35,895 nucleotides of DNA from Chitinophaga pinensis (GTDB lineage: Bacteria > Bacteroidota > Bacteroidia > Chitinophagales > Chitinophagaceae). Under the pieces are notes generated by a model. The model searched no databases, was not told where the DNA came from, and saw only the letters and a program-made list of their open reading frames with translations. Of the stretch, positions 16,835 to 26,067 are shown one piece after another. A program made the position numbers and the translations under genes. The DNA lies in NCBI GenBank assembly GCA_945866165.1, contig CAMBGO010000001.1, positions 1-35,895 on the forward strand. The letters are read 5' to 3'. Position 1 is the first letter of the stretch, and each line of letters opens with the position of its first letter.

Positions 16835-18553
16835 CTATAGTGTTTCCAGTTCTTTTTTAACAAATAACATCAACTCACTTATTTTTTCAGGTGTAAAATC
16901 AAAAGATATACCGGCAGACTTATATAATTCCGGAAGTGTTTTGGTGCCACCTAGCTTCAATCCATTTATGTAATTTTCAATTGCCTTTTCCTTGTTTTCC
17001 CTATACTGTTTCCACATGCCAATTGCACCTAGCTGTGCAATTCCATATTCAATATAATAGAATGGAACTTCAAAAAGATGTAGTTGCCTTTGCCAATTTT
17101 GTGAGCGATATTGTTCAAGACCAGAAAAGTCAATTGAGGTAGTTGAAAATTCGTTGAGAATTCTAAGCCAGTTTTCTTTTCTTTCTTCTATGGTATGTGT
17201 TGGATTTTCATATATCCAATGTTGGAATTTATCAATTGTTGCTATCCAAGGGAATATTGTTATGACCCTTTCAAGCTGATGTCTTTTGGCACGTTTCATT
17301 TCATCTTCATTGTCGAAGAAAACCTCCCAATGATCCATCGTAAATAATTCCATTGCCATACTAGCCACTTCGGCCATTTCAGTGGGGTATTCCTTGAATC
17401 CGGTCAATTCCAAATCATGTGATAGAAAAGAATGAATGGCATGACCGCCTTCATGTACCATGGTAGTGAGGTCCGACATTTGTGATGCCGCATTCATAAA
17501 AATGAATGGAGCACCGCTTTCTGCCAGTGGCATGTTGTATCCGCCAGGAGCCTTTCCTTTTCGGCTATCTAAATCAAGGTGATTTAGTTTATCCATTTTT
17601 CTAAGGCAATCGCCAAAAAATGGATTCAATTCATCAAGGCATTTTACTGTTTTATCTAATAAGTCTTTTCCATCAGTGAAAGGTCTGAGCGGTTTGATTC
17701 CAGCTGGCTCAGCTTCAGTATCCCATGGGCGCATCACATCCAGACCAAGACGTTTTTTCTGTTCATCATAAATTTGGTTTACCAATGGCAATACTTCTTT
17801 TCTAACTGCTTCATGAAATTGAAAACAAGCTTCTGGCGTGTAATCAAACCGCCCCATCTCTGCAAATTTATAATCGCGGTAATTATTGAATCCAGTATTA
17901 AGCGCTATTTGGTGTCTTTTTTCTATCAGGCTGCTAAATAAATCATTAAGGGCTTCTTTATCAACGAATCTTCTTTCTGCAATTTTTCTATATACGGATT
18001 CACGAATTGTTCTGTCTTCACTTTCAAGAAATTTTCCCGCCTGCTGTAAAGTATATTCATGTCCTTCGTGCTCTATCATCATCTTTCCTGCAATTGCTCC
18101 ATATTGTTGTTGAAGCACACTCATTTCTGCTTGAATGGGAATATTTGATTCTCTAAAAAGATCAATGCTTTTTTTCACAGATCGCAGATAGGTAAAATAT
18201 TTTTCCTGATCAAGTTCTTTTGTAAAAGGGGAGTCAATTAATTTTTTATTGAGTAAGTCAGCATATGGCTGAATCTTCGGTTGAATTTCCATGTAGAAGA
18301 AATTGAATGCTTCTTCCAATTCCTTACTTTCCGTGTCGCAGGTCATTCTTACTTGCCTCCAACATGCATCTTCGCTAATAAACGCTTCTACTTCACTAGT
18401 ATCCTTAAGCCACTGTTCAAGGTCTTTTACTGAATTTATTTCTCTCTCATTTAATTTGATAAAGAATGGCTCCAATCTTTCCCAATTAGTTAGTTTAAAA
18501 TCTTCAGGAAGAAAGTGGTGTGTAAGCTTTTTAATGTCTGCGCTGTATTTCAT
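16835..18553 (-). CDS. M3-family oligoendopeptidase (PepF-like zinc metallopeptidase)
   Basis: 572 residues, within the 560-610 range of M3 oligoendopeptidase F-type enzymes. The zinc motif HExxH is present as MVHEGGHAIHSF (H367, E368, H371), with the third ligand expected at E395 in EMAEVASM. The protein has no signal peptide and should act in the cytoplasm on short peptides. The all-alpha N-terminal region and the C-terminal segment FYYIEYGIAQLGAIGMW are typical. The ATG at 18553 begins MKYSADIKKL; a terminator for the upstream DUF5606 gene sits only 28 bases ahead, so this gene must have its own promoter in a very short interval or depend on read-through. Confidence 0.92.
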   Translation of the reverse strand: MKYSADIKKLTHHFLPEDFKLTNWERLEPFFIKLNEREINSVKDLEQWLKDTSEVEAFISEDACWRQVRMTCDTESKELEEAFNFFYMEIQPKIQPYADLLNKKLIDSPFTKELDQEKYFTYLRSVKKSIDLFRESNIPIQAEMSVLQQQYGAIAGKMMIEHEGHEYTLQQAGKFLESEDRTIRESVYRKIAERRFVDKEALNDLFSSLIEKRHQIALNTGFNNYRDYKFAEMGRFDYTPEACFQFHEAVRKEVLPLVNQIYDEQKKRLGLDVMRPWDTEAEPAGIKPLRPFTDGKDLLDKTVKCLDELNPFFGDCLRKMDKLNHLDLDSRKGKAPGGYNMPLAESGAPFIFMNAASQMSDLTTMVHEGGHAIHSFLSHDLELTGFKEYPTEMAEVASMAMELFTMDHWEVFFDNEDEMKRAKRHQLERVITIFPWIATIDKFQHWIYENPTHTIEERKENWLRILNEFSTTSIDFSGLEQYRSQNWQRQLHLFEVPFYYIEYGIAQLGAIGMWKQYRENKEKAIENYINGLKLGGTKTLPELYKSAGISFDFTPEKISELMLFVKKELETL

Positions 18554-18580
18554 AATTCAATTTTATTTTCATTTAAAACC

Positions 18581-18620
18581 AGAAAAGACTCCCTTCAATA
18601 AGATGAGGAGAGTCTTTTCT
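18581..18620 (-). terminator. Rho-independent terminator after DUF5606 gene
   Basis: 11-bp stem (18581-18591 with 18610-18620), extended by partly paired bases, with A/T-rich ends that supply a short U-tract in leftward transcripts. It lies 25 bases past the DUF5606 stop and before the M3 peptidase gene. Confidence 0.68.
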
Positions 18621-18644
18621 AATCTATTGTTGAAATGAGGTTAA

Positions 18645-19058
18645 TCAGTTTTCCTCATTTTCTTCTTCATTCATTTCAGTGACTTTAATTTCAATGTTAT
18701 TCTTTTTTATAGCATTGAACCAGCGAATCATTTTTTTCATGTCGCTTGTATATACTTTTTCAAAATCCATTTTTGGATATACTTTTTTGAAGTATGCTGA
18801 AATGGCTTTGTTATCTTTTTCTGAAGGGGTGGCGTCACCGGCAGCATCCATTGTTTTGAATATTTCCGCAATATTCACATTATCATCTTCGGTAAATACT
18901 TCAATAGATTCAAGATGAGAGAACTGATGAAGTCTGTTTGAAACAAATTTGGTGCTGTTGTCATCCAAGGATCTTACAATTGCTCCATCTGATTTTGTTG
19001 AAATCAATTCAAAAAGGCTAGAAAAACCGGTAACTGAGATTAGATTGCTATATTCCAT
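18645..19058 (-). CDS. DUF5606 domain-containing conserved protein
   Basis: 137 residues from the ATG at 19058 (MEYSNLISVTGFSSLFEL). I recognise the family DUF5606, conserved across Bacteroidota; the function is unknown. The N-terminal 45 residues look like a small beta-rich fold (LISVTGFSSLFEL, GAIVRSLDDNSTKFV), the centre is helical with AEIFKTMDAAGDATPSEKDNKAISAYFKKVYP, and the C-terminus ends in a very acidic tail (EMNEEENEEN). No signal peptide or membrane segment, so probably cytoplasmic. A TTG at 19082 could extend the frame by eight codons, but it runs into a TAACTTG promoter-like sequence, so ATG is preferred. A terminator follows. Confidence 0.82.
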   Translation of the reverse strand: MEYSNLISVTGFSSLFELISTKSDGAIVRSLDDNSTKFVSNRLHQFSHLESIEVFTEDDNVNIAEIFKTMDAAGDATPSEKDNKAISAYFKKVYPKMDFEKVYTSDMKKMIRWFNAIKKNNIEIKVTEMNEEENEEN

Positions 19059-19094
19059 ATCCACATTATTTATAGGGTGCAAGTTACGATGAAT

Positions 19095-19748
19095 TTACTG
19101 AATATTGTTTTCGAGCATGATATCCTGGATTCTTTTTTCAATACTCTTTTCATCACTATACCCCCTCGATATCATATATAATTTTGATTCATCGGTTTGG
19201 ATGAACAGGGTTGGGAATCCTGTTACATTAAGTTGTTTGATTAAGGAAAAATCATAGTATGCTTTTTCTTTGTACTCATCTGATTTCAGGTTTTCATAAA
19301 ATACCTTGGGGTCAAATTCGTATTTTTCGATTAAGTGTCTATAGGCTTCGGGATCGGTAAGGTCCCTTCCTTCTGAGTAGAGTGCAAATTGTAAATCAGC
19401 AGCGAATTCTATACTTCTGGCTGGGTTGATATCCTTTGAGATAGACATGGCTATTGCGGCCATTTCAGAATTGGGATACCAATCACTCAAGTCTGGATTA
19501 TTGATATGCCAAAGAAAATCATCACCAAATCTGATGCCTGTCATTCCCTCTACTGTTTTATATGCATCTTTTATATAGCCTGCAATCTTTCCAATATGTT
19601 GGGTTGATTCTACAGGTATCATGCCTCCAGATAGCGTTTCAAAATCAAATTGGTTCTTGTATTTTTCGTGAAGTGATTTTATAACAGGACTAAACCCATA
19701 GCACCAGCCGCACCATGCATCGTAGCAATATATTATTATTGGTTTCAT
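19095..19748 (-). CDS. DsbA-family thioredoxin-fold protein (FrnE-like)
   Basis: 217 residues. The N-terminus goes straight into the thioredoxin fold with active-site CGWC (C13, C16, in DAWCGWCYGF), an inserted helical domain follows, and a cis-Pro loop VTGFPTLF is near P179. No signal peptide is present, so it is likely cytoplasmic, like FrnE-type and 2-hydroxychromene-isomerase-like relatives, rather than a periplasmic DsbA. Likely role: thiol-disulfide exchange or oxidative stress defence; substrate unknown. It starts six bases after the acyltransferase stop and probably shares a transcript with it. Confidence 0.87.
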   Translation of the reverse strand: MKPIIIYCYDAWCGWCYGFSPVIKSLHEKYKNQFDFETLSGGMIPVESTQHIGKIAGYIKDAYKTVEGMTGIRFGDDFLWHINNPDLSDWYPNSEMAAIAMSISKDINPARSIEFAADLQFALYSEGRDLTDPEAYRHLIEKYEFDPKVFYENLKSDEYKEKAYYDFSLIKQLNVTGFPTLFIQTDESKLYMISRGYSDEKSIEKRIQDIMLENNIQ

Positions 19749-19754
19749 TGATAT

Positions 19755-20327
19755 CTATTTTTCATTTTCAATCCTGATAGAATCAACATTGAATTGATCA
19801 GGATTTTTGCCCACCTTGTCTTTATAAAATTCCTTGAACAACTGCATATCATTTTGGTGATTACCTGTTAGGTAAATTGGTGCACCAAATCCAGCTTCTT
19901 TTTTCTGGTAATCAAGGTACCCCGGTAATACAGGAACATTGGCACCAAGCGCAGTGAAGTAGAAACCCGACTTCCATTTTGATACGAGTTTTCTTGTTCC
20001 TTCTGCAGGTATCATTATAAGTAATTCATCACTCTTGTTGAATTTGCTGATTAGAAATTCTGTGAGGTTTTGTTTTTTACTTCTTTCAACAGGAATTCCG
20101 CCTGTGCCTTTCAGGATGATGGATAGTGGGAAAGTAAAAAGCTCTTTCTTAGCTAAGTAATTCACTTTTAGTTTTAATATCCTGAATACGGCAAGTGAAA
20201 AAAGGAAATCCCAGTTTGATGTATGTGGCGCAGCAATAACCACTGCTTTTTTAAGGTCTGAGGGAACTTCTCCATTTATTTTCCATCCGCTGAGCTTGAA
20301 CCACCAAGCAAAAAATCCTGTGATCAT
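19755..20327 (-). CDS. 1-acylglycerol-3-phosphate acyltransferase-like protein (PlsC superfamily)
   Basis: 190 residues. Acyltransferase motifs are visible: HTSNWD (H35, D40; the catalytic H-x4-D), GGIPVER (motif with conserved Arg) and PAEGTRK (motif III, the usual PEGTR with an extra Ala shift). The N-terminus FFAWWFKLSGW is a hydrophobic membrane-associating stretch. The family esterifies the sn-2 position of lysophosphatidate or related acceptors in the inner leaflet; short Bacteroidota members like this may act on other lipids such as ornithine or glycine lipids. It lies 49 bases downstream of polA and six bases upstream of the DsbA-like gene. Confidence 0.86.
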   Translation of the reverse strand: MITGFFAWWFKLSGWKINGEVPSDLKKAVVIAAPHTSNWDFLFSLAVFRILKLKVNYLAKKELFTFPLSIILKGTGGIPVERSKKQNLTEFLISKFNKSDELLIMIPAEGTRKLVSKWKSGFYFTALGANVPVLPGYLDYQKKEAGFGAPIYLTGNHQNDMQLFKEFYKDKVGKNPDQFNVDSIRIENEK

Positions 20328-20376
20328 AAATTTTATTTAACCTATAAAAAATTTAGCTATCAAATATCGCGTTAAA

Positions 20377-23202
20377 TTAATGTGCTTCAAGCCAATTATC
20401 TCCTGCACCCGCTTCAGCTAATACAGGTACATTATTAGGAAGAGCCAATGCATTTTGCATATTTTCAAGTATCAATATTTTCATCTCTTCCACTTCTTCC
20501 TTTAATGTATCAAATATCAATTCATCATGCACTTGAAGAATCATTTTACTTTTCAACTTACTTTCTTTCAAGGCATGTTGAACTTTGATCATAGCCAATT
20601 TTATCATATCTGCTGCAGATCCTTGTATAGGCGAATTGATAGCATTTCTTTCTGCAAAACCTCTTACGGTAAAGTTTGAAGAGTTGATGTCACGTAGCCA
20701 TCTTTTTCTTCCCATTAGGGTTTCAACATAACCTTTGTCCTTTGCAAATTGGATAGTTGATTCCATGTATTCGGTAATACCGGGGAATTCTTTTTTATAA
20801 TTATCGATAATTGTTTTGGCTTCTGTTCTGCTGATACCAAGGTTTTCAGCCAGTCCAAATGCACCTTGCCCATATATAATTCCAAAGTTTACACTTTTTG
20901 CTTTGTATCGCATTTCCTTAGTAACATCTTTTTCTTCAATGCCATATACTTTTGCTGCTGTTGCAGTATGAATGTCTTTCCCAAGTTTAAATGCTTCGCA
21001 CATATTTTTATCACCACTAATTGCAGCTACTATTCTTAGTTCAATCTGAGAATAGTCGGCCGAAATAAGCACATGGTTTTTATCTCTTGGAACAAATGCT
21101 TTTCTGATTTCTTTTCCCCTATCGCTTCGTACTGGAATATTTTGAAGGTTTGGATTGTTGCTAGATAACCTTCCTGTTACTGCAACTGCTTGGGCATAGT
21201 TTGTATGTACCCTGCCTGTGTTTGGATTGATAAGAAGGGGAAGGGAATCAACATAGGTCGATTTCAACTTTGTAAGTTCCCTGAAGGCAAGTATATCTGA
21301 TACGATTGGAAATTGGTTTGCCAATTTTTTTAATACATCTTCACCTGTTGCGTATTGTCCGGTTTTGGTTTTCTTCGCTTTTGGATCCAACAACAACTTT
21401 TCAAACAGTACTTCTCCCAATTGTTTTGGTGAAGCAAGGTTGAATCGAACGCCTGCAATTTTATAAACAGATTCTTCTGCAATTTTTGCTTCCTTATCGA
21501 GTTCTTTAGAATACTCTTTCAAAAATTCAACATCCACTTTAACGCCTTCAAACTCCATATCGGCGAGAACTTTCACTAATGGGTTTTCAACTTCATTAAA
21601 AACCTTCTCTACGTCCTTTGATATGATTTGTGGAGCAAAAATATTTTTTAATTGAAGTGTAATGTCTGCATCTTCACCAGCATATTCTTTTACTTTTTCG
21701 ATTTCCACATCACGCATATTGCCCTGGTTTTTACCCTTCTTTCCAATTAACTCTTCAATATGTACTGGTTCATAGCTAAGGTATTTTGCACTGAGCAGGT
21801 CCATACTTCTTTTCCCTTCAGGTTCAATAACATAATGCGCAAGCATCGTATCGAAAATATTTCCTGCCAATCCAAAGCCATGATTTTTTAGAATGAGCAG
21901 GTCATATTTTATATTCTGACCAATCCAGGTTATTGATGAATCATTGAATAGCACATTGAATTTCTCCAGCATTGCTATTGTTTCTTTCTTGTTATCAGGG
22001 CAAGGGACATAGCTAGCTGTTCCTGGTTTAATGGAAAAGCTCATGCCTACAATAGAAGCTAGGTTTGCATCTAGTCCTGTAGTTTCAGTATCAAAGCAAA
22101 TTTCTTTTTCATTTTTAAGTGAATTGATGAGAGCGTCTATTTTTTTATTGTCGTCTATCAGTTCATATTGATGTGGTGTATTGTTTATGTTTTTATCTGC
22201 AATGATATTGGGCGTATCATCTTCTTCTGAAGAAGTTACTTGTGAATTATCTGCAACAGTAACACCCCCACCAAAAAGATCACCCTGTACAGTAGTGCCA
22301 CTTTTTTCAACGGGACCTGCCATTGGAATTTCTTCACCCAATATTCTTTTACCAATGCTTCTGAATTCTAGTTCACTGAAGATTTCTCTCAAAGTATCTT
22401 TATTTACATCCTTTACTTTGAATTCACCTTCGTGAAATTGTACAGGCACAGAAGTTATAATTGTAGCAAGTTTTTTGCTCATCAGTGCCAAGTCTTTCCC
22501 TTTTCTTACTTTTTCTCCAATTGAACCTTTTATTTCATCTGCATGATCAAGTACATTTTCAACTGTTCCGTATTCTGCAAGAAGTTTAGCAGCCGTTTTT
22601 TCACCTACACCTGGTATGCCTGGAATATTATCAACCGCATCACCCATCATGGCAAGGATATCAATCACTTGTGAAACTTCTTTGATATTCCATTTTTCAC
22701 ATACCTCTTTTGGTCCGATGATTTCAAAATCTCCACCTTGATATGGTGGCTTATAAATCTTTATATTTTCTGATACAAGTTGTCCATAGTCTTTATCAGG
22801 CGTTACCATGAATACTTCATAGCCTTCTTTCTCTGCTTGCTTTGCAAGTGTTCCAATTACATCATCTGCTTCAAACCCATCTGTTTCGATGAGGGGTATG
22901 TTAAAGCCTTCAATAATTTTTCTGATGTCTGGTAATGATGCTATTAAATCTTCCGGTGCTTCTTGCCTATTTGCTTTATAGTCTGCAAAATCAGTATGAC
23001 GTTCTGTTGGTGCTGCAGTATCAAAACAAATGGCAATATGGGTTGGTTTTTGTTTGTTGAGCAAGTCAATTAATGCATTGGTAAAACCAAATTGCGCATT
23101 GGTGTTTTTGCCCTTGCTAGTGATGCGGGGACTTCTAATCAGGGCATAGTATGCGCGAAAAATTAATGCAAAAGCATCTAATAAAAATAACCTCTTATCC
23201 AT
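20377..23202 (-). CDS. polA: DNA polymerase I
   Basis: 941 residues, full length. The N-terminal 5'-3' exonuclease/flap domain (about 1-290) contains GFEADDVIGTLA and the helix-hairpin-helix GIPGVGEKTAAKLL. A 3'-5' proofreading domain (about 345-535) keeps the acidic residues: FDTETTG (D371, E373), IGQNIKYD and YAGEDAD, so proofreading appears functional, unlike some bacterial homologues. The polymerase domain has motif A DYSQIELR (D716), motif B RYKAKSVNFGIIYG and motif C VHDEL (D893). It fills gaps in excision repair and replaces RNA primers. A linker rich in Gly, Ser and Asp (about 300-345) joins the nuclease domains. The sequence TACCTTTA at 23207-23214, close to the TAnnTTTG box, lies just before the ATG. 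Confidence 0.97.
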   Translation of the reverse strand: MDKRLFLLDAFALIFRAYYALIRSPRITSKGKNTNAQFGFTNALIDLLNKQKPTHIAICFDTAAPTERHTDFADYKANRQEAPEDLIASLPDIRKIIEGFNIPLIETDGFEADDVIGTLAKQAEKEGYEVFMVTPDKDYGQLVSENIKIYKPPYQGGDFEIIGPKEVCEKWNIKEVSQVIDILAMMGDAVDNIPGIPGVGEKTAAKLLAEYGTVENVLDHADEIKGSIGEKVRKGKDLALMSKKLATIITSVPVQFHEGEFKVKDVNKDTLREIFSELEFRSIGKRILGEEIPMAGPVEKSGTTVQGDLFGGGVTVADNSQVTSSEEDDTPNIIADKNINNTPHQYELIDDNKKIDALINSLKNEKEICFDTETTGLDANLASIVGMSFSIKPGTASYVPCPDNKKETIAMLEKFNVLFNDSSITWIGQNIKYDLLILKNHGFGLAGNIFDTMLAHYVIEPEGKRSMDLLSAKYLSYEPVHIEELIGKKGKNQGNMRDVEIEKVKEYAGEDADITLQLKNIFAPQIISKDVEKVFNEVENPLVKVLADMEFEGVKVDVEFLKEYSKELDKEAKIAEESVYKIAGVRFNLASPKQLGEVLFEKLLLDPKAKKTKTGQYATGEDVLKKLANQFPIVSDILAFRELTKLKSTYVDSLPLLINPNTGRVHTNYAQAVAVTGRLSSNNPNLQNIPVRSDRGKEIRKAFVPRDKNHVLISADYSQIELRIVAAISGDKNMCEAFKLGKDIHTATAAKVYGIEEKDVTKEMRYKAKSVNFGIIYGQGAFGLAENLGISRTEAKTIIDNYKKEFPGITEYMESTIQFAKDKGYVETLMGRKRWLRDINSSNFTVRGFAERNAINSPIQGSAADMIKLAMIKVQHALKESKLKSKMILQVHDELIFDTLKEEVEEMKILILENMQNALALPNNVPVLAEAGAGDNWLEAH

Positions 23203-23285
23203 GCCGTAAAGGTAGTTTATTCAGTGGATTTAGGTGATAGAATGAATGTTTTACGTTTAGTTAAAGCCCCAAAAAAATCTGTTTA

Positions 23286-24014
23286 TTAAAACTTGGTTTC
23301 AATAAAATAAGGAAGCATTTTCCTCCAGGTTGGCCAGTCGTGCTTGATATCATTTCCCCAAATTTCCAATTCATGGGGAATTGATTTGCTATTTAATACT
23401 TCAGAAAATCTTCTATTTGCATTCGGGTCTTCGTGTTCACCGCTACCAGACGCAATAATTATTTTGCCTTTTCGTATTTGCTCAAGGGTATTGTGATTAT
23501 TCTGATTCGGGATATAGTGAATAGGTGAATTAAAATAAACCTGTTCATCATAATAACCATCTGTATATTCTGTTAAGTCATAAACGCCACTCATCGAAAT
23601 TACTCCACTGAATAGGTCTGGTTTTTTTAGATAAAGGTTCATTGCATGTAATGCACCAAAGGAGGCGCCGCATGTGATGATCGGTGTTTTATTTGATGTT
23701 TCATTTTTAATAAATGGAACAACTTCATTGAACACATATGAATTGAATTCATTTTGTCTGATTGCTTTATGGGCGCCTTCCATTTCTTTATTCATCCAAC
23801 TTTCCATGTTAATGCTATTGATGGAAAACACTTTTATTTTTCCAGCATCAATAAATGGGGCGAGTGCATCAATGAGTCCAAAGCGTTTGTATTCAAGGTA
23901 ATCAGCTGCTGCTGTTGGTATCATCAGCATTGCAAAACCAAAGTGACCGTAAAAGTTTAATGGCATTTCCTTTCTAAGAGAGGGACTGTACCAATTATAA
24001 TAGTTCTCTTCCAT
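23286..24014 (-). CDS. Alpha/beta-hydrolase esterase-like protein
   Basis: 242 residues from the ATG at 24014. It resembles the putative esterase family (esterase D / antigen 85-like). The nucleophile elbow is CGASFGALH (S118 in G-A-S-F-G), and the C-terminal His is in IKHDWPTW (H225), a common end motif for this family. No signal peptide from this start, so cytoplasmic location is likely. The gene starts five bases after the stop of the propeller-cupredoxin gene and is thus likely the third gene of that unit; an earlier in-frame start at 24077 would overlap that gene and is less likely. Substrate unknown; ester hydrolysis of a sugar or acyl compound would fit the context. Confidence 0.82.
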   Translation of the reverse strand: MEENYYNWYSPSLRKEMPLNFYGHFGFAMLMIPTAAADYLEYKRFGLIDALAPFIDAGKIKVFSINSINMESWMNKEMEGAHKAIRQNEFNSYVFNEVVPFIKNETSNKTPIITCGASFGALHAMNLYLKKPDLFSGVISMSGVYDLTEYTDGYYDEQVYFNSPIHYIPNQNNHNTLEQIRKGKIIIASGSGEHEDPNANRRFSEVLNSKSIPHELEIWGNDIKHDWPTWRKMLPYFIETKF

Positions 24015-24019
24015 TTTAT

Positions 24020-26008
24020 TTAGGGCACAATTTTTATAATGCCCCTCATTACAGCTGCATGTCCTGGATAAGAACATATGAACATGTATTCGCCCGGTTT
24101 GCTTGGTGCTGTAAAATAAATTGATTCTGATGCGGAAGGCTGAAGCAATCCTGTATGAAATAACACTTTTGATGTGATTGGTACATAATTCATTTGTGAA
24201 CCCTTTAGGCCAAGTTGAAGAGCAAGGTTACCAACTTCATCACCAGCTCCTGGAGAAACAATAACAACATTATGAGTCATGTCATCGTTGTTATTAAATA
24301 TCAATCTAACTTTTGATCCTGCCCTCACTTCGAAATTAGTTACATCATACTTCAACCCTGGTTTAGTTCCTAGCTTCAACACTCTATCGGGTTGTTTCCA
24401 ATCTGAAGGCATTGTGTTTTGTCTTTTTTTAGTTGGTGTTGATGCTTTTGTTGAAGGAACTACCTTCTCCATGTGGTGCATCATTTTCACTTTCTCTTCT
24501 TCTTTTAGAACTGTTTTGCTTCCTTCAGGAATATTATTCATTGTATAATATGCAGTATTATGAAGCAGGGTTCTATCTTCTTTTGATTCAATTCCTTGAA
24601 TTTTTATTTCGTGGATATATCCTTCAATCAAACTATCCAAAATCAACTTTACTTTCAATCCATCTTCAGAAGGAATAATTCCAATTATTTTTCTTTCGCG
24701 GTTATTAATAATTGGACTTCCATATTCATGATGGTATTCATAGGTAAAGCTATTCACCGAATAGTTCATCGCATTTTTAATCTGTGGTAACTTTCCAGCG
24801 CTTGTGAATTCAACTTCAATTCCATCAGGAAGGGCATGAATGTTTTTCATTTCAAAAGGCGTTTCACCATTCCATACAAGGCGTTGCAATGCATAGTCTT
24901 CTTTTCCTGTACTAGCCCATCCCCTGCTCGTCATACCTGCAAATAATGATCCGTCAAGTCCCCAACGCAATCTCAATAAGCCAGATGCAAAGCCTTCATA
25001 AAACGGATAACATGCTCCTTGGTATTTGCCTTTTACTTTTTCTAGCGACATGCGCATGATTTTTGAATGACCTTGGTCTGCAACAAAATATTGTCCTGTA
25101 AACGGACCAAATGCTCCACCTGTTTGGTCTTCAATTATATCAGCTGTTGATATTCCCATTAATGTATGTGGAAACCATACGGCAGGCAGTTTCAGTTCTT
25201 TTATTTTTTTTGCTGCTTCATGCATGGGTTGTCCATTGTCAACAATTTTTAAATCTTCCTTTGTAAGTTTCAATGGCGACTCAGGTTCTTTGGTCCAATT
25301 AAGACCACCTGCATTGCCAGCGAAGTCACCTTTTTCCAAATGCGTTACGCGACCGCTACCAACCCAATCACCTTGGTTTTCTGCATAGAAAACATCGTTG
25401 TTGCTATTAATGGTGAAGCCTGCAGGAGAACGAAGACCCGTTGCAATAGGTTCAATTACCCCATCATCTTTTACTTTAAGTAGCCAGCCATGCCATTTCC
25501 CTAAGCCATCACCATATCCAACCCATGCAACATTGAGTGTAACAAACATTTCTCCATTTTTGTCAAATACAGGTCCATAGGCATATTCATGGTAGTTGCC
25601 ACTCAATTGAAATAATGTGATGGGCGTATAAGAGTCTGCTCTTCCATCACCATCTTTGTCTTCTATTTTAGTAAGTTCACCACGTTGAGTGCAATAGAAA
25701 ATCCCATCTCTATATGCCAATCCCAATACTTCATGCATACCAGATGCAAATTTTGTGAAGTGAGGAGATCCATTTCCATAAGCATTTTGAATAATCCAGA
25801 TTTCTCCTCTTCTTGTAGATGCTGCGATTCTTCCATCAGGTAATACTGCAACGCCTCCTACTTCAAGTTTTACTTCTTCAGGAATGGCAATCGTCTTTAA
25901 TGAATAGAAATCCTTTTCAGATTGAACAGCATTGATTTGTGAAAAGGAAAAATATGCAGTTAAAGAAAAAATGAAAAGAAGAGAGTATGATTTTTTATTT
26001 AGTAGCAT
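24020..26008 (-). CDS. Exported beta-propeller protein fused to azurin-like cupredoxin
   Basis: 662 residues. A signal peptide ends near YFSFSQ (residue 24). Residues about 35-390 form a sorbosone-dehydrogenase-like propeller (GGVAVLPDGRIAASTRRGEIWII, LRSPAGFTINSNNDVFYAENQGDW, WGLDGSLFAGMTSRGW). A beta-rich linker and Lys/Thr-rich region follow, then an azurin/auracyanin-like cupredoxin domain (about 545-662) with all four type 1 copper ligands: H579 (MTHNVV), C645, H650 and M654 (CSYPGHAAVM). It probably oxidises a sugar-like substrate or transfers electrons in the periplasm, the copper centre being the exit relay (inference). Upstream by 59 bases is the DUF1080 gene, downstream by five the esterase. 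Confidence 0.88.
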   Translation of the reverse strand: MLLNKKSYSLLFIFSLTAYFSFSQINAVQSEKDFYSLKTIAIPEEVKLEVGGVAVLPDGRIAASTRRGEIWIIQNAYGNGSPHFTKFASGMHEVLGLAYRDGIFYCTQRGELTKIEDKDGDGRADSYTPITLFQLSGNYHEYAYGPVFDKNGEMFVTLNVAWVGYGDGLGKWHGWLLKVKDDGVIEPIATGLRSPAGFTINSNNDVFYAENQGDWVGSGRVTHLEKGDFAGNAGGLNWTKEPESPLKLTKEDLKIVDNGQPMHEAAKKIKELKLPAVWFPHTLMGISTADIIEDQTGGAFGPFTGQYFVADQGHSKIMRMSLEKVKGKYQGACYPFYEGFASGLLRLRWGLDGSLFAGMTSRGWASTGKEDYALQRLVWNGETPFEMKNIHALPDGIEVEFTSAGKLPQIKNAMNYSVNSFTYEYHHEYGSPIINNRERKIIGIIPSEDGLKVKLILDSLIEGYIHEIKIQGIESKEDRTLLHNTAYYTMNNIPEGSKTVLKEEEKVKMMHHMEKVVPSTKASTPTKKRQNTMPSDWKQPDRVLKLGTKPGLKYDVTNFEVRAGSKVRLIFNNNDDMTHNVVIVSPGAGDEVGNLALQLGLKGSQMNYVPITSKVLFHTGLLQPSASESIYFTAPSKPGEYMFICSYPGHAAVMRGIIKIVP

Positions 26009-26067
26009 TTGATCAGTATTATAAGTTGAAAATTATTTTTAGTTGGTTCTGTGTTTTTCAATTTCGT

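Noticed and set aside
18303..18638. 111-codon open frame antisense to the M3 peptidase start
   Set aside because: It overlaps a clear metallopeptidase gene and a terminator hairpin; its product is low-complexity Ser/Leu-rich and has no recognisable motif.
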